Source: Balanoglossus misakiensis
Taxonomy: Eukaryota; Hemichordata
Direction of reading: 5' to 3'
DNA length: 64,000 bases
NCBI GenBank assembly: GCA_040954595.2
Contig: CM082577.2
Coordinates: forward strand, 1,550,001-1,614,000
This document shows positions 16,901 to 30,800 of this stretch, one piece after another. The notes below the pieces were generated by a model. The model was not told the origin of the DNA and did no database searches. It worked only from the letters and a program-made list of their open reading frames with translations. How positions within the stretch are numbered: position 1 is the stretch's first letter; every line of letters starts with the position of its first letter. A program made the position numbers and the translations under genes.

Positions 16901-19900
16901 TTCAGACTTTCACTTTCAAGACATATACGACTATGCAAATGATCTAATGGTGACCAGGACACTCACCAAGCTGAGCTGATTGGTCTTCTTGATAATCTCC
17001 TCACCAACTTTACTGTCTGGGGGACATACATGGTCAACAAACAGCTTCAACATACATATACGTATCCACAGTGGTCTACAGCAAAACAAACAAAAGAAGG
17101 AAATTCATAATGACTGAGATTTGACAAGACTTTCTTTTTACTAGTACTGTAATGCATTGAGGACTTGTCGTAGGTTAATTAGAACAGCATCCCGGACAAC
17201 TTCCAGTTTGCTTTTTCACCATCAATGCATTCTGTTTCATGGACAGTGAGTAACATCAGCAATGTGAAGTAATGCTTTTAGAACATATTTCATCGTTCTT
17301 TAACGCAGCTAAAATAGTTGATGCAGTGCACCGTGGAATAACCAGTAGCAGATTTATTTAGCACTTAGATATTACACATACTTTTGCCAGGGCTATGCAC
17401 TTCTGTGTGCAAGGCTTTCAACGAGAGTAATATTCCCATACTGCTTACGCAAGTGACTACAACTTACCTACATTGCTGGATGTAAACACTACTTATGTCA
17501 CCATACACTTTTCCATCAGTATCTTGCTTCTCAGCATCTAGAATCCTTTCAACTATTGGTCTGGCATCTTGTACTCTCTTCAGCCACATCACCCTATCAT
17601 TGACGTCATTCAACTGGTCTCTTTGAGGTGTTAGAGTTTCCAGAAGAGCCCTGAGAGCCTTGGCATCCAAGACCTATGTGAATGAGGGAGTTGAACAAAG
17701 TGTGTTGAGTCAGTTTCTTGTGTGTGTTCAGTGACTAAAATGAAAGGCGATAATATTGTACAAATCTTTGACAAATGCTTTCAAAATATGGCAGAAAATA
17801 AAGCAAAACAAAAGTTTCAGGTCAGTTTTGTTCAATGAAGGTTATGAAGCCGGTCATGCCATCACTAATTTCAGTAAGCTTTAGCATTGCTGGAGAAAAA
17901 TCGTCTTGGGAGCATTTCAATGAATATTCTTAGCTAATGGTCAGGATGGAGATCTTCGCTCGACAATTTTTTTACAAACACATACAGACACAAAATGCAT
18001 GTAATAATGTGTGCTTGCCAAAGGAAAGCCACTACACCAAACAGAACTGAACTATTTTAGAACCTTTTTTCTTTCACAGCTGCTGTAAAATGATACTTGC
18101 CATTTGCTGTTCTTGCTCAGCTTCCCAGACCTTCACGTGTGGAGGCAACAGTCTGACAATCTGTGAGTAGCCATCAAGGCGTCCGTGTATACGGTGGTAC
18201 GATACATGAATACCGGGAATGTCTAAGCTGAATTGAGCAGGGTCATAATCCTCTGCAATATGTTGTTCAAGGGATGCTGTCTCTATCGCTCGACAGACAA
18301 CCTGCAAGAATTACATTTTTGAAAGTGACCAATATTACATAATGGGTTTAAAAACAGCCTTTTTAAAGATGAAGTCCAGTCCAGCTGATTTGTACATAAT
18401 TTGGTAGCTTTAAGGTCACTCTTTCAGCAAAAAATAACATTTTCGCCATGTAGAAGTCCAGCTATTTTTTACAAAAAAGAAGGAATGTTGGCAGAATTTC
18501 CAATATGGCGTTTACTGTAATCTGAATCATGGGGAAAAAGACGCCGGGACCAACTTGGTGTGGAGAGCCAAGGGAACCTATGTATCAGATTTCACTGAAG
18601 GCTCTCTGTATTTCCAGCAGTTGGTTAAGCATCACATCCACGAACAGGAGCATGGCAAAATGTTTCCATTGCTGGCTCATTTCTATCGGTGTACTACATA
18701 TTTTGGATACACCCATAATTTTGATACAAGCTTTATAAACCTATAAAAATTACTTGTATAATACCTGATGCTCTTCTTCATCACGTGCTCTATACACCAT
18801 TCTCACAAAGTCACTCAAGTAGCACCGCATGAAATCCTCCAACTCTCGCGGTTCCATCTGGCTAAGCAGAGTCCGGGAAAGTTCTGACTCAACAAGCAGT
18901 CTTTCCAAGGTCATCTTGACAGAACCTACGAAAACATGAAGCAGGGACTCTGGTTAAAATCTGTATCCAAAATGACAGTCACTTCAACAGTACACGTCAG
19001 CTTTTGGTGGCCTTTGTTATTTAATTACACTGTAATAGGATGAAGAGAATTACCAAACAAAATTGCTTCACATATTTTTTTCTGAACAAAAGACAGTTAT
19101 ACCTTTCATACTCAATGCACTTTCCATTATGTCATTCACATAGTTTTTGATGACACTAGAGAATGGACAGAGGCACTTGAAGTGGCTGTTGTTGACACCA
19201 GTGGAGTTGACTGGAACAGCGTCCCTTGGTGTATTCTTGACTGGAGACAGGAAGGATTCATATCTCAACACTGATAAGTTGGGGTTTCTGAGCAAGTCCA
19301 GCCACAGTCTGTACACCCAGCTGTTAGGAGGCGAGTTTTTGATCAAGTCCAAGTTATCATTTCTGTCCGAGAAGGCAATTACTTCCGCCAGTAGTGGTGT
19401 CACTGTGCCAACCAGACTCTGCCAAATGGCTCGTCTGTGAAAAGACATACATGTTAGGTTAAATCTCAAGGCAATGACTTCCTAAGAGAAACAGACAGCT
19501 AAAATTGCTGTACAAAATTGCTAGCACATGAGACCTGTTACAATTTGAAATGTCATGTGAAACACACACAAAAAACTTCTTGATTTGACTCGACTGAGAA
19601 ATGTCTTGTAGAAAAAGGAAATTAACTTTCTGGAAAAGGCTGATTTCAGATTGCTTTTAATACATTCTGTAAGTAGTAGTTTGTTATCTTAGCAAGTACT
19701 ATCTTTATTTCTATGATGCTCTTGTATAGGTTCATCAAAGTGCTTAAATGCTTTCCTACCGAATCACGAAATCACCCAGCATCAAGTTTACCTGAATGTG
19801 CCATGCACTTGAACCCGTTCTCCAGTTACAGCTTCTCTGCTCAGCCAAGTGGAGGCCATGTCACCTGCCCTCTCATCCTTCTCCTTGAGTAGCTGACAGA

Positions 19901-22900
19901 TGCGTTCTTTCAATACACTCACAAATGTTGTATCTGGGAAGAACATGAACAGATGGTAAATTTTTAGGTGAGCAGGACATTTGACAAAACACTGACTATG
20001 TGTATTTCCAGTTCATTGTAGGCTAATCATCAGTGGCTATATACCGGTACAGGAGTTCAATTAAGCTTCACTTCACAACTATTTCACATTGAAAGAATAC
20101 ATGTATCTGGGCTAATGCAACCCTTGTACTTACCCTGAGAGGGATCAGTCTGTTTGAACAACTCCAACACAATTTCAATCCTCTCAGTAGATCTTTGTGT
20201 CCTGTCCTCATCATCTTCCAGCATAGCAGTGGCAGCGTGAATACAGTTTTTCAGCAGAGCACTGGTGTTCAGAAGAGCAGCCCTGTTAGGTACATCGTCT
20301 GCATCTTTCCCTTCTGTGACAACACTCCTGGTGCAACTTGGCACTTCTTGGGCTCGACCACCCACATTCAGTGTTTCCAGGAGCCTCTGAGTCTCAAGCA
20401 TCTGAGAATCTTTGCATGGGAGTACCTCTGCAGCTTCATTTCCCTCTGCTTCTCGGGGTTCTTCTAAGTCCATTGCATTCTCTGCATTAGCATCAAAATT
20501 ACAGAATTTTAATTTATTTTCATGCTTCTCTGTGTTCTTCAAAGTTCTTTGCATTCTCTTTATCAATATTGCAATTATAGAATTCATTCTTAGAATGCCA
20601 AAACCATGCTCAAATAAATAAATCTTGGAGTTATACACCTGTACATACGTATATCCAAGGTTTTGATTGGACAAATCTGATTCGGTTCTTGAAATGCAGT
20701 CTCGCACATTTTTCTCTGTGACATGGCTTTTGATTTCCAACAATCTACACCTCTTTCAAATATTGTAGGTGTATACAATTATAACGAGAGTAGATTGGTA
20801 CATGAATATCTTAGCAGGACTCAAACCTAACTCACTCTTTTCATCTCCGCCTATTTCTTCCATATGAATATCCTCCAATACTAATCCAGATGCCCCACCT
20901 TCAGCCAACTCCATATCTTCCACTTGATCCAATGGCTCACGAACATCTGGGCGGACATCCACCATCTCGTCCTTTCTGTCTGTTGTAATGTCACTCTCAA
21001 AGAGAACACTGACTTTCTGGTTTTGTAGGGCAGTGATCTGCGGCAGGTTGGCATGCGGAGGTCGAAGTTCATCAATGTGAACAGACAGCCATTTCCCACC
21101 TGGGCACAAGTTAAAATTTTGATAAAACAATTATGTTGGTTGTAAAAATGGAAAATTACATGAAAAAAATGTTAAAACGTCATAATTATTAATGGAGCAG
21201 GCAATTAAAAAGAATGTAGCTTTGTGGAACTTCATAGTTTGGTGAAAGATGGAATTCACATGCACCACAGCATAAACACTATATCATGTGAAAAGCAACA
21301 AAAGAAACACACATTTTCCTATGTATGCACGCACCGTACCAACATGCATGTACATGTACAAGTACAGCTCTCACATGATTTCTTCAACATCTCTGGGATT
21401 GTGAGTGACAATTTTCACTGATATCAAACAAAACATAAGGGGAAAACAACTCACCTTGCAGCCCATCAAAACAGCCTCCAGCGACTCTGGGAAGTTGAAT
21501 AATGAACACTACATGAGCAGGTTGCCATTCTTCTTTCACTGCTTGCTTTTTAGCTTGCGCTCTCTCATCTTGGACAATGTACCTGGAGCATGCGATCAGG
21601 TTGGTGTTCTCATTGCCAGCATCACACTGAACTAACAGGAGCCTCTCCATCTGATTCAGGTTGGAATCATGGAAGAATTCTCTGCAGGAAGAGATACATA
21701 AAGGTATGGATGTAGACCGCTACATGTTTTCATGTTATAAATTTTTTGCATAGGGAATCAAATATGCCATTTCTATATGAATTTCAGTACCTACACGAAA
21801 TACAGTATACTCAATGATGCTTGTGAAGGTGAGTCACTTCCAAGAAAAAAGAAACAATTCATTACACTTCACCTTTAGGTGTATACATTGAAATTTTGCA
21901 ATACATATTGGAATGTGCTTATTTTCAAGTGCACATACATTGGGCTGTACCTGGATTAAAATACCATTGTACCACCATTGTTAGAAAGTAAATACCGAAC
22001 ACAGGGCAGTATTATGATCCTGCCATGCATTAAGACTTTACCTGACTTTCCTGGTGAACTGTTGTTCGGTTTGGAACTCCTGCAAGAACACGCTGTTCTT
22101 CACCAGGACTCTTGGTGCAAAGCCCAGACAGGCAGCCAAATCCTGCTGATCATATCTGGAGAGTAGTCTGGAGTGAGTTGTCACCTACATGTACAAGTAA
22201 ATGTGCAGAGGGTAAGATGAATGCAAGCTGGATGCTGAGGTACAAGTGCTGTTAAGGTGTGTTACATGTGGAGCTTCAAGACCCAACAATGCATCCGTGT
22301 ACACTGCACTGTATTTTTAATGTAGTGCAGTGTCTCTGCTGTGTATACAGACCTGTGTCACAGATCTTTGCCATCCTTGCTGACAAAAACTTATTTCAGA
22401 GATTTGTGACAGGGCCTACACAGGGACAAAGGTGAATGTTCTTCGAAAATCAAAGTCTTCAACCTTTTCTCACATTTGAATAAGGTAAAATTGTCTCAAT
22501 ATTGAAATTCAAAATGGCTTTCCATAAGTTCTGGAAACAAACAAACAAACAAACAAACAAAAATAATATGGCACACATTTGTTTTTAAATTATACATTAC
22601 CTGAGCAAGAACACCAGTCATCTTTGCCTTCTGCTTGGCCAGGTTGATTTGGTGTTCAAGATACCCAGCTAAAGAGTCATGCTTCTGTTCAGCGTTGTAC
22701 TTTTGCCACAGTCTCTCAGCTTCATTGCCAAGTCCAGATTGTGAGAGACGAGCGACTGCATCGGGTGTGGCACACTGCAGCAACAGATCTTGTGACCGTT
22801 GGAACACCTGCAAGAAAAACAGAGGTTCATGGAAACATGCAAGCAAGGTGTAGACTGAACGTACATGTTTTACAGATATTTTTGTACATCTCTGTGGTCT

Positions 22901-25900
22901 TTATAAATTTCAATTAACAATTTTTCTGTCATGCATTAATTAAAAGCTAATTATTATGTGCAACCTGATGCTTTCTCTCACTGCTTAGTGATTAAAGGAG
23001 TACGATCACTTCTTATTTACATATGCCCATATATGGTTAAGTGGGCTTAGCTAAGTCTTTGAACAATCATGTCATGGAGGACTTCTTCATGTGGCCACAC
23101 AAGTGAATATATCTATGGATCATGGTAGCTCTTAATAAATTTGCATAGATGACCATAGACATGTACTTTTAACTCTGGTAACATTAATAATTTTTCTGAC
23201 CAATGAAGACTTCGACCCACCTTTTGGCGCCAATCTTCATCTGCTTCATGCTGGTTCATCTCAGAGCAGACTTGCAGAACAATAGATGCTATTGTGTCGT
23301 TGTTGAAACCAATGAAAGCATCCTCTACCTTAAATTTATTTGATGGTCTGTAAAAGTTACCAAGTATGAAAATTGGAACTTTAGAACTTGACTAAATATT
23401 GCTCTCTGACCAATGTAAGTGTACTAATTTTGGGAAGTTTATCATATTTTTAAGGCAGTCACATTTCTGCAAAATGAGGTGCTGGCCCTTATTCGCTTTG
23501 CAAAAATACATGGCAACATGCACTTATTTTCTTGAGCAATATGTTTATGTACTTTCATTACCGGGTGTTGACTTTCTAATATTTCTTAAATTTTAACTTG
23601 ATAGCATTGTCAAATAGAGAGAATTACTGCACCAAATTTGACGAAATCATCTACACCTTTAAACAAATCCCAAAAAAGAAAAGACTTCTTTGCAAATGTT
23701 TTGCTTTTCTCAACAATACTGTACTGCAACATACCTTTGTCTCTGTTGTAACAAGCCCTGGTGAATGGTGGCAAATCTTTCTACCCACTTGGCTAATTCT
23801 TCAACAACTTTCAGTTCATCTGGTGTCAACATGGTGGTCATGGCGAGGAAGTGCTTCTCCAGGCGATTGATGAGTGGTATGGGAAATCTCTCGTACACAA
23901 CTTCCTTGTCTGCTACCACAATCAACCTATCATATGGAAAATTGTAGTTGTTTATTTCTGTACAAAGTATTTATGAAAAGTTGTTTATCTTATTGGAAAG
24001 TTCACATATCTCTTTCACCAGTTTTATTATGTATATTTGTGTGTGTGTTAATGAAGTACATTTGTGTGTGTTAATGCCAAGATACAAAGCATAATAACAT
24101 ACCTGAAATCACTGTGGACTCTGCACTTGACTCTGTGAGTTCCGAGACCCAAGTCAACGTATCGCTGACCGCCAAAGAACACATAATACTGATTCAGTGC
24201 GTCGTACAAGCTCTCGTACAGGTTTTCAAGATTCAGCAACACTACAGTACGCCCTGTTTCCATACACACTTTGATGCGGTTGATGTTGCGACACACCTAA
24301 ATGCACAAAATTGAACGAATTAATACACCATTTTCTATGGTGAACTTTCTAGGAAGAGTAAGAAGTGCTATGCACAATCTATCAAATATATGCAACCAAA
24401 AGCACGATTACACTGCTAAAAGTTTTTTATTAAGATTTCAAGTACATTTTCATGTAAAATTACTCTCAAAGCCCTGGGGCTTATATTTTTCTCAATAATA
24501 GCAGTTGTAGATTTGGCATCCAGACCCTATTTTATTATAGCACAGAACTTTTTAGACAATTTTGAAATCAAACAAAATTACAGGTTTTCATTGGGTGACG
24601 GGACGAAAAAGTGCACCACCGTATGTCAATTAGAGGTGACCGTATATTTTAAGTGCCCTCTGAAGAAAATTTTCTACCTACCTGTGTGTATTCCTGGTCT
24701 TTGGGAAAGCTACTTCCAAATATAATCACAGTATCCTCCATGCTCAGCAACTGCTGCTGCAGTATTCCCAGAGCTGCATAGTTCTCAGTCAGAACCAACA
24801 AATATCGGCTTTCACTATTTTAGAAACACACACACACACACATCAAAAAAATTTAAAGGCACATAAGCTGCAACTGGATAAAAAATTAAAGTTTTAAATA
24901 ATCTCATATAAGCTTTTAATTATGTCCATTAAATGCTATTTCATGATAATATATCAAGCTCAACACTTATTTATGACAAAATGGCCAAAAATTAAAGAAA
25001 AACGAAAATTCCTGCAATTTTTAAAAAAGTGCAATATTGCAATGAAAAATGAAAATCTGATGTCTCAGTGGTGTACATTTACTTCCATGAGCTCAAGTGG
25101 ATGAGATCATGTTTTGTTTATGAAGTTTCGCAACCGGAAATGCGACATTTTCATTGTTTCTTGCATTTTCCCACGGTGGCGGCCATAATCGCTTGCGGCA
25201 AAGCTTTATTATTTATCTGGTTAAAACTTGCATATGCACTCATATTTAGGGTTTATAATGCTTGTCTATTGTTCACTGCCTTCATCTGCATGGACTAATG
25301 GTAGTGCAGTTTTAAACAAAAAATATGAAAATTATCCCAAAAGTTACAGCTTACGTGCCTTTAATAAAAGTCTGTATAAGTGGGTATTCTGTTATCTTTC
25401 CTTTCATTACAAAAATGACATATATCATAATGGGTATTACACGTTGTTTGTTCATACAATCCAAACAAGTACTTTTCAGCAAACATATGAATAAATGCAA
25501 TGCTTGTGAGACACTTTCTGTTGTCCTACATGTATATGCATGATATGCTCATACACACACACACACACACACACTGACCTGTCCATATCAAGAATCTCCT
25601 TGTCAAGTCCTTGAAGACTGGCTCGGATGAGAGCAGCTGCACTGCACTCAGGATCATTTGGTCGCTGAAAAGAACATAAGGTCATGTTACATTAGGCACA
25701 AACAGTTAAACACACGATTCTCTACCAAAGGATGAAACAATTACTGAAATAGCAAAGACATATTTACTTTATCACTGACCATAATACCAAAAGAAGGTAC
25801 ACATAAAGGGTGCTATGTTCATGTTGAATTATAAATACAGGAGGTTGACGACTGTATATGTGTATGTAAGTGTGTGATGCTATATACTCAGAAGACTGGC

Positions 25901-27854
25901 CCAGATGAAGACACTTACTCTTTGAACGTCTCTGGTCACATGGTTCTGAAGTCTGTCAAATCTTCTGACAGGGTCAATCTGATCGTCCAGGCCCCCGAAA
26001 TTGCGCCTGATGGCATGTTCTAGCTGGGGCCATGACGGTGGCTCATCAGATGCCTTGGAGAATCCATACACCATCTTGACAAGGCTGTCGTTTTCAATCA
26101 TAAGAATGTTGTCATTTTGGAGGAAATTTTTCTCTTACTGGTTTAAATGGTAAGTATTCACGTGGTTGAGGCAGCCATGCATATTGAAATGATGGAATTT
26201 CAAGAGATTGTCACGGTTCACATTGATTTAGCAGTAAACTGGTGTATGTAGACAGTTTTTGATAATTTCCTTCAGATTTGCAAATATGGTTTAATGTAAA
26301 GCAACACACACATGAATTGTCATACAGTGATACTAAAATATCTCAATCAATGCTAAACTAGAAAATACTGTGTTTTAAACTTCATATGTGCCATCAGTAC
26401 ATACCTGTAAAAATCTCTCAAACCAAAGAATTCCTTCTTTTGATCTTTGTAAAGCTGCAAGTAGCCCTTTGCTAGAGCAGGGATCATGGGATCAATGCGA
26501 CTCAAGACAATTTCATCTGTTGAGCAAATGCCTCTGCAAAAGAAAACCACATTTTGATTTCATTTTTGTTCTAAACATGATGGCTTTTCTTTGCTCTCAG
26601 AATTGGAGAGAAGTGTTCATATTAAAGACAAATGGAAATTCACAAGTACAGACCACTAAGGAAAGTATGGGCATATGCCCATGTGACTAAAACACAAAGT
26701 AAACACAATGCAAAGATCCAAATAATGATGTACAGCAAAGGATAGTCAACTAACATGGCACTGTCCTTCAGTTCTTCTATGTCAGGCACTCCTCTGGATA
26801 CCAGTATTCCTCTGTTCATCTTGGCTGGATCCAACGCCCAGTTGGAAATGCCAATGAAGGCCACTTTCTTATGTGGTGGCGGATTGTCATCATCATCGCA
26901 GCCATATTCCAGCAGTGGATGCAATGTCTGGAAGACAATTGATCAACATGACTACACTGTCTCTTTGGTATGAAATAATTCTGATTAAAAGAATGATATA
27001 AAAGTTCATAATTCCTACCTTCAGCGGCATCTTTGGTGAGTCTTCCGCTAAGCCAACTTCATCCAAAACCACAACAGAAACAAAGCGATCAAGATCTTTG
27101 CCTTCTTGGAAACGACTGCATTGTCGGAATGTGCCCACAATGCCCTCTGGTGTTGACAGTGGACTACACTGGTATGACACCATGTGCACCTGTAATTACA
27201 AATTATATTTTCGTTAATGAAAATATCATGAATATTTTCCATTATACAATTACAGGTCTTCAGTTTGAGGACTTTATCGCTATCAGTATGCCAAATATCA
27301 ATGTACTTCAGACACTTACACCATACATATACTGACTTAGGCTTGAAATTTTTAGCTGTGTGTTAGAGACCTCACCTGCTTAAACTGTCTGAACAGATCA
27401 CTAGCAGCAGCGTCTCCTTGCATGGCATCAGCAACAATGGTCTTGGCCAGGGACTTAGAGCTGCCAGGTTTACCAACCAAAAACAGAGGTATTCTCAGCT
27501 CTATGCACACCACCATCATGAACACATTCTCCTTCAAAGCGGCATTTCTGGCAATATTATTTCCAAGACGAAGCTGATCAAGAAAAACATCTTGGCATCT
27601 GGAGGATGAATTACCAAATGAAATCAAATGAAATTTACAGTGAATACAAAATACAACTGTTTGTACTGGTTACATTACAAATTCCCTGCCCAGGAGTAAT
27701 ATAAAATCATAAGTACATCATAGAGCTTGAATGTTAGTCAACCTGGCCTGTACATTGAATTTACTACCATTGAGAATTTCATGGTATAGGTATTAGTAAC
27801 ACCCTGAATGAGTGAATGAATAAATGAATGAATAAATGAATGAATAAATGAATG

Positions 27855-27889
<35 letters not shown>

Positions 27890-30800
27890 GGTCTCCAACT
27901 TAACTGACCTTGTTATTTCTTCCAGGATCTGGTCTGCACCACCAGGGACATCACATGGTTCTTTGAAGTAGATTTCAATTTGCTCCCTATAATTTTCTCT
28001 CTCCTCTTGCAAGCAAGCATGATAACAGACTCCAAGCGCCAGAACTAAGGCTAAGGTCAGATTATCCAGTGGCTGTAAGGATAGAAGGACAGGCATAAAC
28101 AAAATTGAGCAAGAATAATAAGTATGGAACACCTACATGTACATACTGCATGCTCTTCAAGATATAAAAATAAATACTGGCAAATAGTATATACACATAT
28201 TGATTGGCCATGAGGGTGACAGCATACATTTGCGTCCCCTCAGTACTGTGAGTCACCCAATACAGTCTGTTTCCCTCGGCCTTGCGTAGTGTTCCGCAAT
28301 GAAAATATGAAAGCATTATGTGTGATGGCTTGGATTTATAGCTAAATGGAAATTAAGAATCATAAAAACATGGATGATAATTCTACTTGCGGTACCTCAT
28401 ATGTCTCATCCTCCTCGTCATCGTCCTCATGCTCTTCTTTTGCCGCTTCTTCCATCAATTCAAAGATTTGCTCATGGTTCAAAAACCAGACCAATACATT
28501 CATTGTTCTCTCCACGTCACGCAAGCTGACAAAACTGCATTCGTTCTAGATGATAGATTAGACAAGTGAGGTAGGGTCAGTCCAGCTTACCATGACTTAA
28601 ATATTCAGATCTTTAGATTATCCAGGTACATACATGTACTGGTACATGTAGGATGTCTTACTTTGAATTGTCTTAAATGTCATGACATATACCATGAATA
28701 ACTTTGATGTATACAATTTTAACTCTAAACAATGCACCAAAACTGAACAGTGTGAAAATGTTCGTGGTCAGTAACACCTGGTAAGATAGTCATCAAAATA
28801 TACCTGAATTGTTCTCACTTGAAATGATTTATGAATAACTGTTTTACCTTCCTGTCTCTCATGAATCTCTGTGACGCTGCTAACACAGAGCTTATGACTT
28901 CTTCCCTTCCTGCTGGGATCTTCTCTGAGTTCACCTGTAACACATGATATGATATAACATGTATGTACCGGGTATGTATCGTATATATGTGTACACAATG
29001 TACCAGTATGTGTGCACATGCATGAACACAATGTGTGTTGCAAATTTACAATATGCCATTTGGATTACTTTTGTGTGTAGAAATATTAGTGTTCATCTCT
29101 TGATTATCACCATGTCAATTTTTTCACAGGTGAACTCACATATCTTGCCACAATCTGTTTGATGTAGAGTTCTTCAATTTCACTGCTGAGCTGACCAAAA
29201 TCCCAAACCAATGGTAACATACTTGGTGGTAAGGCTTGTACTCTGTACACCAACTGTCTCAGAGGTATACGGCCTGTGTGAAAAGCAAAACATCAGCAAT
29301 CTAAAACGCATGTTCCACTAGATAATATGAATTTGTCGAGGTGTAACCAGTTGGTGTTATTGATAGGTTGAATGTAATTATAAAATCAAAGCTCAATACA
29401 TAATAAAGCAGAAATTCTGAAGTATACAGTACTGCTACTGTACTATAATTCAGCATGCTTTAAATACATGCACACTTACCAAGTTTATCATCTGTTTGTT
29501 CAGCCTTGATGTGGTAACCCAAACCAGCTTTCTCAAGATGGTCTATCATTTCATCTGTATGTCTACAATAAAAACAAAATTTGTTTGTCTACAATAAAAC
29601 TAAATCCATCCTGGGTTTTTTTAAGTATATCTCTAGGTCTGATTAATTTGCATAACAATTCTTTGAATTATTCCTGTCACAAGTTAAAGTAACATGCAGG
29701 TTTGTACCCACCTTCTGTAGGGATTACAGGCTGCAACAATTTTCAGTGCATTTGTTCCATGGTGCAATGGTTTACCATTCATGCGTCTGTCACACATGAT
29801 TTCTTTGATAAGACCAATGGCTTCTGTGGTGTTTGCTTCGTCAAAGAACAGAACTGTGTCCACCTTGTGTTTCTCCTTGTTCAACTTGGCCAGCCTCTCA
29901 GCTTCGTTGACTTTCTTGACAATGTCGCTGGCAGTTGTACCACCGTGGACCTTTGATGGGCAATCAGAATTACTGTTGAGCATTCATAGAAGTCCGTGGA
30001 ACACAAACTGTCTATTTTCTGATGTATCTGAATTCTCGCGACAAGAGGTACATGGTACCTGTATTTTCAGATTTTAACAGGTGACTGTATACCTTGGAAT
30101 TAAAATCAACATTGGTACTGTGTAACTGACCAAAACAGACTTATTAAGTACAGGTATGAAGTGATAATCTGCCAGCAAAAAACTGTTAATTAAATCTTTA
30201 ATGTGTGAACCAATGCAAATATACATATGTTAATCACCAACAATGTTCTATACAATGTGCATGTACATGTAAGATTTCAGAAAGTATACCTCACCTTCAT
30301 TAATATCATATTTTTAGGTCCATCTGCAGCAGCTATACCAGCCTGCAACTGACACATAAATCTGACCAGTCTTGTTTTGCCACATCCTGTCTCTCCCATG
30401 ACAATCACTGGGATACCACACCTGTGCAAAAATAACATTATTCCATGATATATCCTTTCTGTGAAAGTCTGCCCAAGTTAGGCAATTAATACTTCAACAA
30501 CGCCCCGAGATAAAATGAACCTCACTTCGCACTGCAGGATCACTTAAGCACTTACGCCAAATACCGTGCTTGTGTGAAATTATTTATCACTGACTGTCTC
30601 AGATTAGAACACCATATCTTGACCCAATGCACATTTGCACCAGTGTAAAGATGTAGACCATTCTGTAAACTGAGGAAAGACCTACCGGAATCTCATGTGT
30701 ATGGCCAGTATCTTTTTGACATTGTCAGTGGTGAGTTCATAGGTATCATCAGGATCGTGTGCCCACTCAATCCCCATCACCTGGCATAACTGTCCAATCT

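Noticed and set aside
18480-18740. Open frames on both strands in RNF213 intron 59, one with a LLFVDVMLNQLLEIQRAF stretch on the minus strand
   Set aside because: It vaguely recalls a transposase fragment, but stops interrupt it and the flanking RNF213 exons join in frame without it. Too weak to call.
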